In this document: positions 62,900-64,000 of the stretch, one piece after another
How positions within the stretch are numbered: the first letter of the stretch is position 1
Layout: every line of letters begins with the position of its first letter
Origin: Myxosarcina sp. GI1
GTDB taxonomy: Bacteria > Cyanobacteriota > Cyanobacteriia > Cyanobacteriales > Xenococcaceae
Assembly (NCBI RefSeq): GCF_000756305.1
Contig: NZ_JRFE01000001.1
Coordinates: 43,506-107,505 of the forward strand
Length of the DNA: 64,000 bases
Direction: 5' to 3'
Position numbers and translations under genes: made by a program
The notes under the pieces: generated by a model
Told to the model about the DNA's origin: nothing
The model's database searches: none
What the model saw: only the letters and a program-made list of their open reading frames with translations

Positions 62900-64000
62900 C
62901 TATTTCAATACGGGTTCTTTGACTTTTGTTGTCTCTGCTAACATTTCCCCAGACTTGAGGCGAGACATATAGTTATTTAACTCTCTAGCAATTAATCCCG
63001 ACATTAGGAAACAGCCTAATAAATTGGGTAGAGACATGGCTAGTGCCAGAATATCGCTAAAATCGAGTACGGGACCTAGATTAACTACCGAACCGACAAA
63101 GACGCAGATTAGAAATAAAATTTTATAGGCGTTAGTGGTACTATCACCAAACAAAAATCCCCATGCCTGCTGTCCGTAATAACTCCAGGAAATCATCGTC
63201 GAAAGGGCAAATAAAAATCCCGCTACGGCAATTACGTAGGGAAACCAACTAATAACCGTGGCAAAGGATGCTGCTGAAAGTTGCGCTCCGTCTAAGTCTA
63301 TAGCGTTAGGATCGGCGTAAACCCCTGTCAGAACGATGACAATTGCCGTTAAATTACAAATAAACATCGTGTCGATAAACGGCTCTAACAAAGCTACCAC
63401 ACCTTCTCTAACTGGCTCGTCGGTACGAGCCGCAGAATGGGCGATCGCGGCAGATCCCAATCCCGCCTCGTTAGAAAAAGCCGCTCGTTGAAACCCAATG
63501 ACAATTGCGCCAATAGCTCCACCCGCTACGGCTTCAGGACTAAAAGCAGTAGTAATAATTGTAGCGATCGCTGCTGGTATTGAGGTAATATTAACCAGCA
63601 TTACCCACAAGCAAGCTAGAGTATAAATTACCGCCATTACAGGAACCAGGACTCCAGCAACCGCACCGATACGTTCGATACCGCCGATAATCACTAGCCC
63701 AACTACAGCCGCCAGAATAATGCCAAACAACCAGCTAAGATTCTCAAAAAACGGCAAGACATTAGATACTGCGGCAAAAGCCTGATTTGCCTGAAACATA
63801 TTACCAATGCCCAGGCTGCCAACGGCGCAGAAAACCGCAAAAATCACCGCCAATGCCTTACCCAAACCAGCCATATTCATCGCCGATAAACCGCGAGAGA
63901 GGTAGTACATTGGACCACCGCCAACCGTACCATCGGGTTTAATAATGCGATATTTCTGACCGAGAGTACATTCGGCAAACTTACTCGACATACCCAAAAA
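62900..64000 (-). CDS. Na+/alanine symporter (AGCS family), partial
   Basis: About 365 residues seen; the start is beyond the right edge. The AGCS pattern is clear: FAECTLGQKYRIIKPDGTVGGGPMYYLSRGL (about 8-37 of the visible part), VIGFQRAAFSNEAGLGSAAIAHSAARTDEPVREGVVALLEPFIDTMFICNLTA with the conserved NEAGLGSA, and SYYGQQAWGFLFGD. The codons at the right edge read LGMSSKF, with MSS at the first visible ATG but probably not the real start since the family has ~70 more N-terminal residues. Co-directional with uspA. Confidence 0.92.
   Translation of the reverse strand, partial: FLGMSSKFAECTLGQKYRIIKPDGTVGGGPMYYLSRGLSAMNMAGLGKALAVIFAVFCAVGSLGIGNMFQANQAFAAVSNVLPFFENLSWLFGIILAAVVGLVIIGGIERIGAVAGVLVPVMAVIYTLACLWVMLVNITSIPAAIATIITTAFSPEAVAGGAIGAIVIGFQRAAFSNEAGLGSAAIAHSAARTDEPVREGVVALLEPFIDTMFICNLTAIVIVLTGVYADPNAIDLDGAQLSAASFATVISWFPYVIAVAGFLFALSTMISWSYYGQQAWGFLFGDSTTNAYKILFLICVFVGSVVNLGPVLDFSDILALAMSLPNLLGCFLMSGLIARELNNYMSRLKSGEMLAETTKVKEPVLK

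Overview
The window reads as a cyanobacterial chromosome segment. The highly iterated palindrome GCGATCGC recurs inside and between genes throughout. Typical cyanobacterial genes are present: chlP at the left edge, the sulfolipid gene sqdB, a neutral/alkaline invertase, ClpS, HtrA-type protease and DUF1997/DUF2993 proteins. Short heptanucleotide tandem repeats also occur. I saw no rRNA, tRNA, CRISPR array or intact insertion sequence. Genus cannot be fixed from the sequence; a baeocystous or unicellular lineage is a guess.

Layout. 1-6.1 kb: end of chlP, a ferrochelatase-like gene with a histidine tail, a winged-helix-like hypothetical, a patch of decayed genes (including a dead BrnA-type antitoxin), and a large beta-sandwich hypothetical. 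6.1-10.6 kb: a glycan island (FkbM methyltransferase, PIG-L deacetylase, GT4 glycosyltransferase, divergent flippase). 10.8-20 kb: a cardiolipin-synthase-type PLD protein, an aldo/keto reductase, an OmpR-type regulator, mtnA plus a class II aldolase, an FHA/GGDEF/EAL protein with both catalytic motifs lost, and an HtrA protease. 20-32 kb: Hsp70-like ATPase, WecG/TagA transferase, an unlisted 53-residue membrane ORF, TldE/PmbA, CPBP protease, ClpS, a hydrolase, DUF2993, a matrixin-like protease, DUF1997 and an NAD(P)-binding protein. 32-49 kb: Ca2+-type ATPase, ECF sigma/anti-sigma pair, PutA, invertase, NYN protein, LeuA, SqdB, DUF6492 protein, an aconitase-family protein lacking one cluster cysteine, and an acid-phosphatase-like protein. 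50-56.5 kb: a minus-strand transport locus in which a polar amino-acid ABC importer is interleaved with a TauE/SafE exporter and a DctA/GltP-type symporter. 56.6-64 kb: a frameshifted mrr, a DrrAB-type exporter, a PTS EIIC-EAL fusion, a UspA protein and the 3' part of a Na+/alanine symporter.

The observations I would follow first are: (1) a dispersed hairpin-repeat family with four copies here, whose outer stem shows compensating base changes, three copies lying sense just after a gene end; (2) the PTS EIIC membrane domain fused to an intact EAL domain; (3) mtnA followed 4 bases later by a class II aldolase, as in the MTA/5'-deoxyadenosine DHAP shunt; (4) the interleaved transport locus with a second, decayed ATPase-gene tail 2 kb away; (5) the aconitase-like protein with a serine at the usual third cluster position. 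Several decayed genes sit at 3.3-3.7, 48.7-50.1 and 56.7-57.6 kb, so this segment is losing defence, toxin-antitoxin and transport genes.
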